This document shows positions 1 through 9,700 of a stretch of 64,000 nucleotides of DNA, in pieces. Location of the stretch: NCBI GenBank assembly GCA_009746045.1, contig RPFO01002092.1, forward strand, positions 31,478-95,477, in the 5' to 3' direction. The notes below the pieces were generated by a model. It saw only the letters and a program-made list of their open reading frames with translations, made no database searches and was not told where the DNA came from. A program made the translations under genes and the position numbers. Source of the stretch: Mesostigma viride. Taxonomy: Eukaryota; Streptophyta; Mesostigmatophyceae; Mesostigmatales; Mesostigmataceae. How positions within the stretch are numbered: position 1 is the stretch's first letter; each line of letters starts with the position of its first letter.

Positions 1-2
1 GC

Positions 3-1325
3 ATTCCGATGTTGCAGGACACCCCAGCCTTCGCACCATTGAACATGGAGTTTCTGGGGAAGGAGCTGGAGTCGATCAAAACAAGGGTCGAGAAGTTGCC
101 CCATGGCATCTGGCAGTGGTACTTTCCGCCCGACACCATCAAGCCAAACGAGGCCTTTTTCGCAAAAGTCCCACATGCCCCTGAGGAGGTGCCTGAGGAG
201 TGGCGCCCTTTGCCGTGGCCATCTCGCGCGGACATCTCCGCCCTGCGTGAGCACGATGCAGCGCCTGAACCACCACCGACGCAAGAAGAGCACTTCATGG
301 CGTTGGTCGACGCAGAGGCGGTGCGCGTCACCCCGCTGGTAGACCGAGTTCTTCATGATGGCCACACACAGCAGGAATGGGCGGCAGAAGACAGGGCCAT
401 GACAGCCAAGGTCGCTTACTTGAAGCGCATGCAAGGCGTTGAGAAAGGCTCCGCTGTTCTATACTGGCACCCTTCAGCTGGTATTCTCTGCAACTCGAAG
501 CTCACGTGGACTCCAGTCCTCTTTGGCATCATCAAGGAGGTGGTTGCGAAGGAGGATGGCGGCCAACCTTCTATTGAGCTCTTTGTATACCGCGCTAAGC
601 ATTTGCGTGACACGTGGCACCCGTGGAACCCAGACATTGCGCAATGGCCCCATCCGCCAACCACTGCGGCGCACACGGTGATCATCACCGCGTCAGACCT
701 CGTCTTGACACAAGTGGTGGGCAAGCGAGGTCAGCCGCCCCATGCAGTCTCCTTGGGTGCGAACAAAAAGCTCACCAAGGAGTGCCTAAAGGCGCTGAAG
801 GAGGTGCCCTATGACGCGGAACACCCGGTCGTGAAGTGGCAAGATGCTGAATGCTCGAAGGGCATCGTCGGCATGGCGAAGGCATGCTGGGAAGGCATAA
901 GGCTGCAGGTCAAGAGTGGCAGCCGCAACCTCGTAGGGCAAGTCGTGTGTCATTGGGCGTCGGAGCGTGTGACATCCGCGGACGGTCGCACCGAAAGCCG
1001 GGACGGCAGGTACCATGGTCGTGTCGCTGTTGTCGACACGCAAAACGACATGGTAGCCATGTACTGGGGTGCCCGTTGGGAGGAGGACGCGGTTTCTTGT
1101 GTGCCTCTCCACGAGCTGGAGGCACAGATCTGCGGGTGCCCCGGTGTGGTCGTCCCTGCGTTGCAAGCGCCGGATATCACCCTGGCCGAGGCTCGATTGC
1201 GCGAGATGGTTCCACCCAGCGACGATGTGGCGGAGAACAACAACGCAGGCGCCTCCCGGCGTCGGAAGCGAGCGCTCATCCTTGCCGATGACGATGACGA
1301 CGACGACGACGACGACGACTGCTGA
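3..1325 (+). CDS. C-terminal part of DUF7869-type transposase-like protein (cut by window edge)
   Basis: The reading frame enters from outside the window and ends in TGA at 1323-1325. The 440 visible residues match the C-terminal part of the gene at 6781-11950 (10628 onward), apparently without differences. This part has no catalytic core. It contains a segment around 440-620 (starting KGSAVLYWHP) that resembles the SH3/BAH-like tails often found at the end of DUF7869 proteins; that assignment is inference from general pattern. It closes with a basic stretch (SRRRKRA) followed by eleven aspartates and a cysteine. The Asp run is encoded by GAC/GAT repeats that run directly into a CTG-rich 3' region. 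It is the downstream end of a tandem copy of the same transposon-like unit. The near-identity implies recent duplication or gene conversion. Confidence 0.75.
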   Translation: MPMLQDTPAFAPLNMEFLGKELESIKTRVEKLPHGIWQWYFPPDTIKPNEAFFAKVPHAPEEVPEEWRPLPWPSRADISALREHDAAPEPPPTQEEHFMALVDAEAVRVTPLVDRVLHDGHTQQEWAAEDRAMTAKVAYLKRMQGVEKGSAVLYWHPSAGILCNSKLTWTPVLFGIIKEVVAKEDGGQPSIELFVYRAKHLRDTWHPWNPDIAQWPHPPTTAAHTVIITASDLVLTQVVGKRGQPPHAVSLGANKKLTKECLKALKEVPYDAEHPVVKWQDAECSKGIVGMAKACWEGIRLQVKSGSRNLVGQVVCHWASERVTSADGRTESRDGRYHGRVAVVDTQNDMVAMYWGARWEEDAVSCVPLHELEAQICGCPGVVVPALQAPDITLAEARLREMVPPSDDVAENNNAGASRRRKRALILADDDDDDDDDDDC

Positions 1326-1600
1326 AGCGCGAGCAGCGGTTGTTGTCATTGAGCTGCTCATGTGCTGCTGCTGCTGCTGTGCTGCCATGCTACTGTTGCT
1401 GCATTGCTGCCGTGCTGCTGTTGTGCTGATGTGTTGCTGCATTGCTGCCGTGCCGCTGATGTATTGCTGTCGTGCTGCTGCCGTGCTGCTGTGTTGATGC
1501 ACTGCTGCATTACGGCCGTGCTGCTGAGCTACAGTTGTGCTGCTGCTGTGCTACGGTCATGCTGCTGCTGTGTTGCTGGGCTGATGTGTTGTTGCATTGA
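1326..1600 (+). repeat. Imperfect CTG/GCT trinucleotide tract in transposase 3' region
   Basis: A degenerate (GCT)n/(CTG)n tract directly follows the stop codon, mixed with GTTGCTG and GCCGTGCTG variants. The matching tract at 11951-12240 is 18 bases longer, as two 9-base expansions, so it has changed length since the duplication. The stop-free runs across it are repeat artefacts. Confidence 0.85.
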
Positions 1601-1964
1601 TGTAGTGGCTATTGTTCCGCTACTACAATTTGCTACTGATGCCGCTGCTGGTGCTTTTTTGCATGGCAGTGCCCGCTATGTTCACACCACTGTTGCCGCG
1701 GTTGGTATCGCGTGATTTCCACCGGTTGTGCGTTGACATGTGTTACTCATGCATTTCCCGCTATATTTGGTAGCACGCGGTTTCGCGTTAGTTAGGTGCA
1801 GACAGCTGCATGTAGACAAACATCTTGTTTAAGTCGGTCAATTAACGGTTCTTGACGCATCATGGTCCAAGTCGACCGACCTGTAGGGACCAGTAGAGCA
1901 ATTGTCTAGGAGAAAGAGCGTGATCGCTGCAGAAGCCGCGTGGCAGCCGTGGCTGTACCTGTAG

Positions 1965-3724
1965 TGTCTAATCACCAAGAAAATGTCCTCAAATGAGGAC
2001 ATTTTTAAGCATGGATACCATTTGTAATAACTAACACATGTCAACACATCCATGGGTACGGTATGGAACCATGTTCATTTATGATATGTTCAAGAGTTGC
2101 AATGCTTAACATCCATAAAATATGCTCATTGTATAATTGTTTACGATTTATGAATGCAGGGGGGTCGCTACGCGAGTGACCAAATAGCAATCAAGTCAAC
2201 AATATGCCAAGAAAGAAGGCATGGCCAGGTCATGGCTGGCCCTGAACATGCACCCAGGGTGCCCACAACATGTCTATGTTACACCCTCGCAGTCCTAGAC
2301 CCTGCAGCCGGCCAGGGTGGGGGGACAAAATGTAACTGGCAACCAGGGACCATGGTGCAGGCCATACAGCAGGTGTAAAGCTAGCTCAGTCCAACGAGTG
2401 AAATATGAAGCAAATACTCGCCAAGGTTAGGTCCATGATCGTTGGTAGAGGCTCGGCTGCCACCACGGTGCTAAACCATGATGCTGAACCCTTACGTTAT
2501 ATATGAAACATATACTGCAAAGAGGCACAAGTTGTAACACAAGCACAATGTAAACATGACAAGCTCAAGTTTCCAAGCCAGTCTTGATCACTTGGACATG
2601 AGTTGAAGCATTAGAAACATATGGGCAACATACCAGCAAGCCTTGAAAAACTTCTCAGCAACAAGGCAGTATATGTGTTGAATCAAACTACCACATCGCA
2701 ATTAAGCACAGCGACTTTCTAGTCGCTGCTGTTTTGATAACGCAAGGCCGTTTACCTTTTCAGTGACGCAGCGGGAAAAGAAAGTACTGCCCAGCAAACT
2801 TCCGTTATTCCCCGGACATAAACGTAATCAAAACCACGAAGTTGGGCATTGAAAGCAACCGGAATGATCACGTCTGCGAGAGTTATAGGTTACAATCCGC
2901 TTAACACGCTTACTTAGAACGATGCGGTTGAGAATGACAGTCGGAACCTTGCTCTTGAAGTGCGCCCAGGCCGCCAGCTGCGCGGGCCAGCTCAAGAAAT
3001 ATATATTAAAGGACGGTGACGCGTGGGAAGCACCCAGCCTTGCGGCAAAAGAAAAATATGGCTCGCGCTCGCCCTGGTTTTCGCCAGGCGCGACTGCGAC
3101 ATCACGACGAAAAAATAGAGACTCTTTGACGCATGCAACTGCCCAGGTCCCTCTTCTCCCCATGTCGCCCATAAGCCCAGAAGCGTACCATAACCCATAC
3201 TTGCGATATCCGCAGCGCCTGGGCGGAAAAAGAAATTGTAAAACCGAACTGCGAACTGACCTATCATGCGATCTACGTAGCTCTCAGATTTTCTTCAACA
3301 ATGCCAAAATCCGTTCATGAACAAAATTTTCGACATATACAAAGCACCTGCACGTGAAGAATAGCATCTTCGAAATCACTAGATGACGATCTAAAATGCT
3401 GTCTTCGTCCGGGGCAAAATAATGCCCTATAACATTCAGGCAAGCCTCGGAACTGGCACGACCCCATAGCCGCCACTCGACAAAACACTCGATTGCATTG
3501 CGATGTTCTAGCTATTGTAGGTACTTTTCGTCGCCTCATATTTTCCAGGTACGGTCGACCCCTGTCGACCCCAGGGGCTTGGCGCGCTCAGTACCTATCC
3601 CAGTTTCGCGCCAAAACCCACCAAGTGACCCTAGGACCAAATTTGGCGCCAAAACCGCGCCTCTGACCCCCCCCGTCTCAAACGAGGACTACGTCCTCAA
3701 GTGAGGACATTTGGTTTTTGGACA
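1965..3724. mobile_element. Non-autonomous DNA transposon (1760 bp) with palindromic TIRs and 4-bp target duplication
   Basis: Copy B of the duplication has an uninterrupted site, CTGTAGTACGACC (12601-12613). In copy A it is split as CTGTAG/insert/GTAGTACGACC, so GTAG (1961-1964, 3725-3728) is the target-site duplication. The insert starts TGTCTAATCACCAA and ends TTGGACA. Read inward, both ends give TGTC(T/C)AA..ACCAA..ATGTCCTCA, an imperfect inverted repeat of about 35 bp. Each end also holds its own hairpin: 1982-2003 (AATGTCCTCA, 2-base loop, TGAGGACATT) and 3693-3708 (GTCCTCA/TGAGGAC). The internal 1.7 kb has only short stop-free runs and no transposase. The 4-bp duplication and 5'-TGT ends would fit the Ginger superfamily, but that is a guess. 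Confidence 0.9.
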
Positions 3725-4152
3725 GTAGTACGACCTGCATATATATGGATACTGTATTTGGATACTGGGTTGTTTATCAATTCTGGTTTTAATTTATTTA
3801 GTGTACCTGGTGTTGGCATGCCAACTCAGTGCTAAACTACTTTATGCACAATGATGCAACTTGATGCTATAGTGACGTGCCACGATGTAACTTTATTAAC
3901 TTCACCATTAGTCATGGGGTCAATAGGATTGCTCATTATGCCATGTTAACATGAACCATGGGTTACGTAATAGTGAAAACAGTAATCATGATGCTCCACT
4001 TGAAGTCTCCAACATGGTCATGTTTGGAATTTTATTGATCATATTTACAATATATGAAAAGAGACAACAAACGTGGAAGCATGGCACGCCGAGGCCGATA
4101 ATATATGTGTGAAATATGAAAAGAGACAACATCTTTGGCAAGCATGATCATA

Positions 4153-5088
4153 TCATGCTTGCCAAACATATGAATGATATCGACCATGTCCAGAAACCAT
4201 GTTTGCCAATGGTGCATTTAGGATACATTTGAAGCTGTGCAAATGTATCCTAATCCGGTAAAACCACCCGGATCTCCCCCGTGCCGCATTTGTGTATGCC
4301 GATTTTAATGTTTTCTTTGTTGTGTAGGTCGTTTGGGCGACCAGCACCGCTTGCAGCTGTTTGTCGATGATGAGGCCCCCCACCACCAGCCCGAGGGTAT
4401 CCCAGCCAGAAATTTCCACGACAGACAGTGCCATCGGTCCACTGCGGCTAAAAGACCTTGCAGTAGGGACCGGCGTGCCATCGTCCCGCTTTTCAGGAAC
4501 GCCGGCCTCAGGTAGAGGGGAAGAGAACAGAGCCTCCTTAGTGGCGTCCAGCCCCGAACCCGGGTTTGAATGACCATGCTCGTCGGCAGGACGCTGAGGA
4601 GACATCGCGGAATCTTTCTCGTTTGTCGCATTTGCAGCCCCATCATGATGGAAGTCATCCTCTGCCATTGCAGCTTCATCATCACAACCGACATCATCAT
4701 CGAAATTCAGGTCATCCTCGGTGACGGGCGTGCGAAACGAATTATCCGGGCACTCTGGGCTGATAGTGGAAGGCTCCGTGGGCTTAATGTTGCTAGTGTG
4801 CCCTGGCTGCTCGAGCGTGGCGCACGGCTGGCATCGTGGAGGGCCGCCGCAGTCAGAGCATTGCCATTCCGTGCCGTCACCGTCGTCTGCGTGCCTGAAA
4901 ATATGCGTACAGATGCCGTGCAGGACCTTGCCACATCGGCCGGCGCATTGGTGGTTTGCACCGGCCAAAAAATCTACTTTCATGGCACCAGGTTTCTTTC
5001 CTAGCACCCATTTTCTACAATCGTCCCCGGCATAACACAAATCACTCAATTCGTCCATGTCATCGATTCGGCTATCAGCATCGGGCAT
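4153..5088 (-). CDS. Cys/His zinc-finger protein, partner gene of the transposon-like unit
   Basis: A 311-codon frame starts at ATG 5088. Residues about 45-95 hold a cysteine/histidine cluster: C-x3-C (CAGRC), an HGIC pair, then WQCSDC and RCQPC. This spacing suggests a PHD- or ZZ-like zinc-binding fold, but I do not recognise a named family. The middle (about 100-215) is acidic, low-complexity and rich in Asp, Ser and Pro, as in a disordered linker. A VVEISGWDTLGLVVGGLI segment lies near 225-245. The last ~37 residues are encoded in the segment shared with copy B (13035-13146), where the rest of the gene is missing, so copy B holds only a 3' remnant. The last residues look less protein-like, and an unseen intron near the 3' end is possible. 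It is divergent from the transposase gene at 6781. Together they look like a two-gene element, by inference. Confidence 0.6.
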   Translation of the reverse strand: MPDADSRIDDMDELSDLCYAGDDCRKWVLGKKPGAMKVDFLAGANHQCAGRCGKVLHGICTHIFRHADDGDGTEWQCSDCGGPPRCQPCATLEQPGHTSNIKPTEPSTISPECPDNSFRTPVTEDDLNFDDDVGCDDEAAMAEDDFHHDGAANATNEKDSAMSPQRPADEHGHSNPGSGLDATKEALFSSPLPEAGVPEKRDDGTPVPTARSFSRSGPMALSVVEISGWDTLGLVVGGLIIDKQLQAVLVAQTTYTTKKTLKSAYTNAARGRSGWFYRIRIHLHSFKCILNAPLANMVSGHGRYHSYVWQA

Positions 5089-5229
5089 AGTTCCCGTGGC
5101 TAGTGCCCATCACCTTCCACCTTGAGCGAAGTCACGAATTCAAGCGCGAAGTGCATTTGAATCAAGCGGGAACTGGGTGACACTGCTTGAAGACGTGCAG
5201 CTCCAAGGCATGCAAATGATGCAATGTAT

Positions 5230-6268
5230 CAAAGATACGATACGCAAAGTTCAGGTGTTCAGGTGAAGCCGTGAAGACGTGAAGCCGTGAAGCCGTGAAG
5301 ACGTGGTGAAGACAGGTGAAGACGTGGTGAAGACGTGAAGACGTGAAGACGTGAAGACGTGAAGACGTGAAGACGTGAAGACACGATACGGCAAGTTCAG
5401 GTGAAGTTCAGGTGTTCAGGTGAAGCCGTGAAGACGTGAAGACGTGAAGCCGTGAAGCCGTGGTGAAGACAGGTGAAGACGCGGTGAAGACGTGAAGACG
5501 TGAAGACGTGAAGACGTGAAGACGTGAAGACACGATACGGCAAGTTCAGGTGAAGTTCAGGTGTTCAGGTGAAGCCGTGAAGACGTGAAGCCGTGAAGCC
5601 GTGAAGACGTGGTGAAGACAGGTGAAGACGCGGTGAAGACGTGAAGACGTGAAGACGTGAAGACGTGAAGACGTGAAGACACGATACGGCAAGTTCAGGT
5701 GAAGTTCAGGTGTTCAGGTGAAGCCGTGAAGACGTGAAGCCGTGAAGCCGTGAAGACGTGGTGAAGACAGGTGAAGACGCGGTGAAGACGTGAAGACGTG
5801 AAGACGTGAAGACGTGAAGACGTGAAGACACGATACGGCAAGTTCAGGTGAAGTTCAGGTGTTCAGGTGAAGCCGTGAAGACGTGAAGCCGTGAAGCCGT
5901 GAAGACGTGGTGAAGACAGGTGAAGACGCGGTGAAGACGTGAAGACGTGAAGACGTGAAGACGTGAAGACGTGAAGACACGATACGGCAAGTTCAGGTGA
6001 AGTTCAGGTGTTCAGGTGAAGCCGTGAAGACGTGAAGCCGTGAAGCCGTGAAGACGTGGTGAAGACAGGTGAAGACGCGGTGAAGACGTGAAGACGTGAA
6101 GACGTGAAGACGTGAAGACGTGAAGACACGATACGGCAAGTTCAGGTGAAGTTCAGGTGTTCAGGTGAAGCCGTGAAGACGTGAAGCCGTGAAGCCGTGA
6201 AGACGTGGTGAAGACAGGTGAAGACGCGGTGAAGACGTGAAGACGTGAAGACGTGAAGACGTGAAGAC
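5230..6268 (+). repeat. 149-bp minisatellite built from an 8-bp GTGAAGAC subrepeat
   Basis: The marker CACGATACGG recurs at 5382, 5531, 5680, 5829, 5978 and 6127, a constant 149-base spacing. A divergent first unit starts near 5230. Each unit has a CAAGTTCAGG/GTTCAGGTG part and a run of GTGAAGAC or GTGAAGCC octamers. The array lies between the divergent zinc-finger and transposase genes, so it occupies their shared upstream region. Units are nearly identical, which indicates recent expansion. Confidence 0.95.
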
Positions 6269-6299
6269 AAGTTGCAGCACTCAGCCGCAGCAGTCGCAC

Positions 6300-6780
6300 G
6301 CAGGTAGAAACGATAATTTGTTTGAATCTGTCAAGACCCCATCGAATGTAAAACAGGTTTTTCGTAAAGAAATCCGATGTGTGGGCGGGCTTTACATAGT
6401 TGCGATTTCTGGCCTGCGATTTCTGGCCTGCGCTGGTTGTCTCTTTTATAGTGCTTCTGCCCAAGCACTACCGGCTGTAAAACAGTATACTTCTTGAAGA
6501 AATCAGTTGGGGCTTTGTTGGGCGTCACATTTGACCGGTGGGCGGAGTTTCCTGCTTCTGTGAAGGCGCCATCGAATGTAGATCAGTAGATTTTCTAAAG
6601 AAATCTGAGGTGTGGGCGGGGCCTTTATTGCTTGTGTCCATCCACCACCGGATGTAGAACAGTAGACTTATTGAAGAAAACAGTTTGGGGCTTTGTTGGG
6701 CGCCACATTTGAGCGGTGGGCGGGGTTTCTTGCTTCTGTCCAAGCACCACCGGGTGTAATACAGTAGATTTCCTATTAAC
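6300..6780 (+). promoter_or_regulatory. Tandemly repeated upstream region of the transposase gene
   Basis: About two and a half imperfect copies of a ~220-base unit end directly at the ATG at 6781. Shared blocks are CATCGAATGTA, GTAAAACAGTA, AAGAAATC, GGGGCTTTGTTGGGCG, GTGGGCGG and TTCTGTCCAAGCACCACCGG. I cannot point to a clear TATA box or initiator. Its position and the clean repeat/ATG junction suggest a promoter or 5' UTR, by inference. The minus-strand frames here (6153-6782) are shadows of the repeat. Confidence 0.5.
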
Positions 6781-9700
6781 ATGGATGAAGAATGGGATGT
6801 GCCAGACCTGGTGGATTCGGATGCGAGTTCTGAAGCTAGTTGGGGCGTAGATTCTGACGGCTCTGACGACGACCTGCTTCACACGGAAATGGGGCCCGGC
6901 ACGTCTTCCTCTCGAGCGAAGCGCAGTGGGAAGAAAGATGGCGCCCGGCTTCTCGCCTCCAAATTGAAGTCCGTTGACAAGGACATCGCCAAGGCCAGGA
7001 AGTGCGGTCCGACTTGTGGGGAGCATTGCCTCGAGAAGGTGGGCACCTTACTTACCGATACCAGGTCGTGGACTGCCTTTCGAGAGTACCTGTACAACCA
7101 AACGGACCAGCAGCGCATGGCCTCCCTTTGCGACGTGATCCGGTCGGCCGGCGTGGGCAACATCGAGGTAGAATCCCCTGCCGACGGTGGCCGTTACAAG
7201 AAGTACATCATTACCGGCCCTTTACACGTGGACGTGGTGATTGCGGGGTGCATGTACACCGTCACCGGTTGTGCATCTGCCATCCGGAAGATGGCCGGCG
7301 TTACCCGGGCGACTTGGAACAATCTGGTGGCGTCGGTCGTGTCGGCGAAAGAGTATTTCCTGACCGTGCATCCCAACGACCTAGCGACTTTCGGTGTTGG
7401 TCTGGAGCACGCACCACCTGAGCGTGATGCTCGGGGGCGTTCGGAGGTTGGCGAACACGCAGCAATGTGGATGCACGAGTTGGTGCAGCAGATCGCAGAC
7501 CATGACCCGACTCATGCTGGCGTTGTCTTCATGGACGTCATGTCCATCAAGGAGATGCACGCCATGTACGTTGAAGACGTGGTGGCAGAAGCGGGGGAAG
7601 GGGCCAAGGTGCTAGGCTACAACGCATTCTACCGCATCTGGCGCACCTACTGCAAAGGCGACTACTTCCCAGGGCAGAGGAGCCCGAAGGTGGTGGTATG
7701 CCCGCACAACAAGAGCACCGGTCACTGCGCGGACTGCGTGGAACTGCGCATGCGGCGCCGCGGTGCTTCAACTGAGGCACAACGGCAGTACGTCGACAAC
7801 CAAATCAAGCAGCATGTCGCTCTGGCCTGGTTTACCCGCCAGAACTATTGGTTGAGGCGCGAGCTTGCCTGCGCGATGGTGGCCGCTATGTTGACGGCCA
7901 TTTTGTCGATCAACCTCGACAAGCTGGATCACGCCAAGACATACTGGCCGAAGCTGGTGGGGGGGCCCGACTCATGGGGCAGCTATGCAGGTGGCATGAT
8001 GCCGTTCTCGCTCTTCTGTGCGGCCGTCCATGGGTACAAGGCGATGTGGTTCATCGTTCTCGCATGGGTCCTCATGACCGACAACCTCTCCGGCAGTGTC
8101 ACCGTCACGATGCTGATGCACATCCTGGCGCAGTTGATGAGGGACCAGCCATGGAGGAGGGCGGGGCTGCCGCACATGCCCAGGTGTTTGTGCCTGCAAC
8201 TGGACGGTGGGAGTGAAAACCGGAATCACACCGTCTTACTGTTTGCATGGTGGCTCGTACACGTTGGCTTCTTCGACGTCGTCGAAATGCACCGCATGCT
8301 CGTGGGCCACACGCACGCCGACCCAGATCAGAAATTCGGCGTGCTTGTGGCCTACATGAGACACGCTGTGGCGGGGGGGCCTAGCTTCGTGCACAAGTAC
8401 CCAACTTTGGAGAGCTGGGTGGCGGCCATAGAAGAGGCATTCCGTCAGCCTAGTGGTGCAGCTGCGAACTGCAACTCGACCGTCCCCGCTGGCACGGAGG
8501 TCAAGGTATTGGGGGTCGCTTACGATGTCAGGAACTTTCTCACTCCGTTGCAGCGCGAGTCGTTTGCCGGTTGGTGCAGCACAGTAGATTGGATGACCGG
8601 TAGGGAGGATCAGGTTATCAAGGTCACCAGGGTGCGTGGTGATGTCGTGCAGCCTGCGTGCAGCGAGGCGCAGCCGGCGCACGGAGGGGCGGCGCCATCG
8701 GTGCGCGGCGGGGCGGCAGCGGCGGCGCAGCCGGCACGCGGCGGGGCGGGGCAGTCAGCGGGCAGCGGGGCGGCGCTGCCGGTGCGCGGCGGGGCGGGGC
8801 AGTCGACGGGCGGCGGGGCAGGGCCGTCGACGGGCGGCGGGCCAGCGGTGCTGCCGGCGCGCGCGGGCGGCGGGGCGGGGCAGTCGGCGCGCGGGGGGCC
8901 AGCGGCGCTGCCGGCGCGCGTGGGCGGCGGGGCGGGGCTGTCGACGGGCGGCGGGGCGGGGCAGTCGACGGGCGGCGGGGCAGGGCCGTCGGCGTGCGGG
9001 GGGCCAGCGGTGCTGCCGGCGCGCGTGGGCGGCGGGGCGGGGCTGTCGACGGGCGGCGGGGCGGGGCAGTCGACGGGCGGCGGGGCAGGGCCGTCGGCGT
9101 GCGGGGGGCCAGCGGTGCTGCCGGCGCGCGTGGGCGGCGGGGCGGGGCTGTCGACGGGCGGCGGGGCGGGGCAGTCGGCGTGCGGGGGGCCAGCGGTGCT
9201 GCCGGCGCGCGTGGGCGGCGGGGCGGGGCTGTCGACGGGCGGCGTGGCGGGGCAGTCAGCGCGCGGGGGGCCAGCGGCGCTGCCGGCGCGCGTGGGCGGC
9301 GGGGCGGGGCTGTCGACGGGCGGCGGGGCGGGGCAGTCGACGGGCGGCGTGGCGGGGCGGTCGGCGTGCGGGGGGCCAGCGGCGCTGCCGGCGCGCGTGG
9401 GCGGCGGGGCGGGGCTGTCGACGGGCGGCGGGGCGGGGCAGTCGACGGGCGGCGGGGCAGGGCGGTCGGCGTGCGGGGGGCCAGCGGCGCTGCCGGCGCG
9501 CGTGGGCGGCGGGGCGGGGCTGTCGACGGGCGGCGGGGCGGGGCAGTCGACGGGCGGCGGGGCAGGGCCGTCGGCGCGCGGGGGGCCAGCGGCGCTGCCG
9601 GCGCGCGTGGGCGGCGGGGCGGGGCTGTCGACGGGCGGCGGGGCGGGGCAGTCGACGGGCGGGGGGCCAGCGGTGCTGCCGGCGCGCGTGGGCGGCGGGG

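Larger units (their letters stand above)
1..4264 (+). repeat. Direct duplication, copy A (matches 10626-13146)
   Basis: Base 1 corresponds to base 10626. The two stretches run in parallel through the transposase 3' end and the CTG-rich tract, where copy B is longer by two 9-base steps. They part at 4264/13146, just after the sequence AAAACCACCC. Copy A carries a 1760-bp insertion (1965-3724) that copy B lacks. The start of copy A lies outside the window. Confidence 0.95.
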
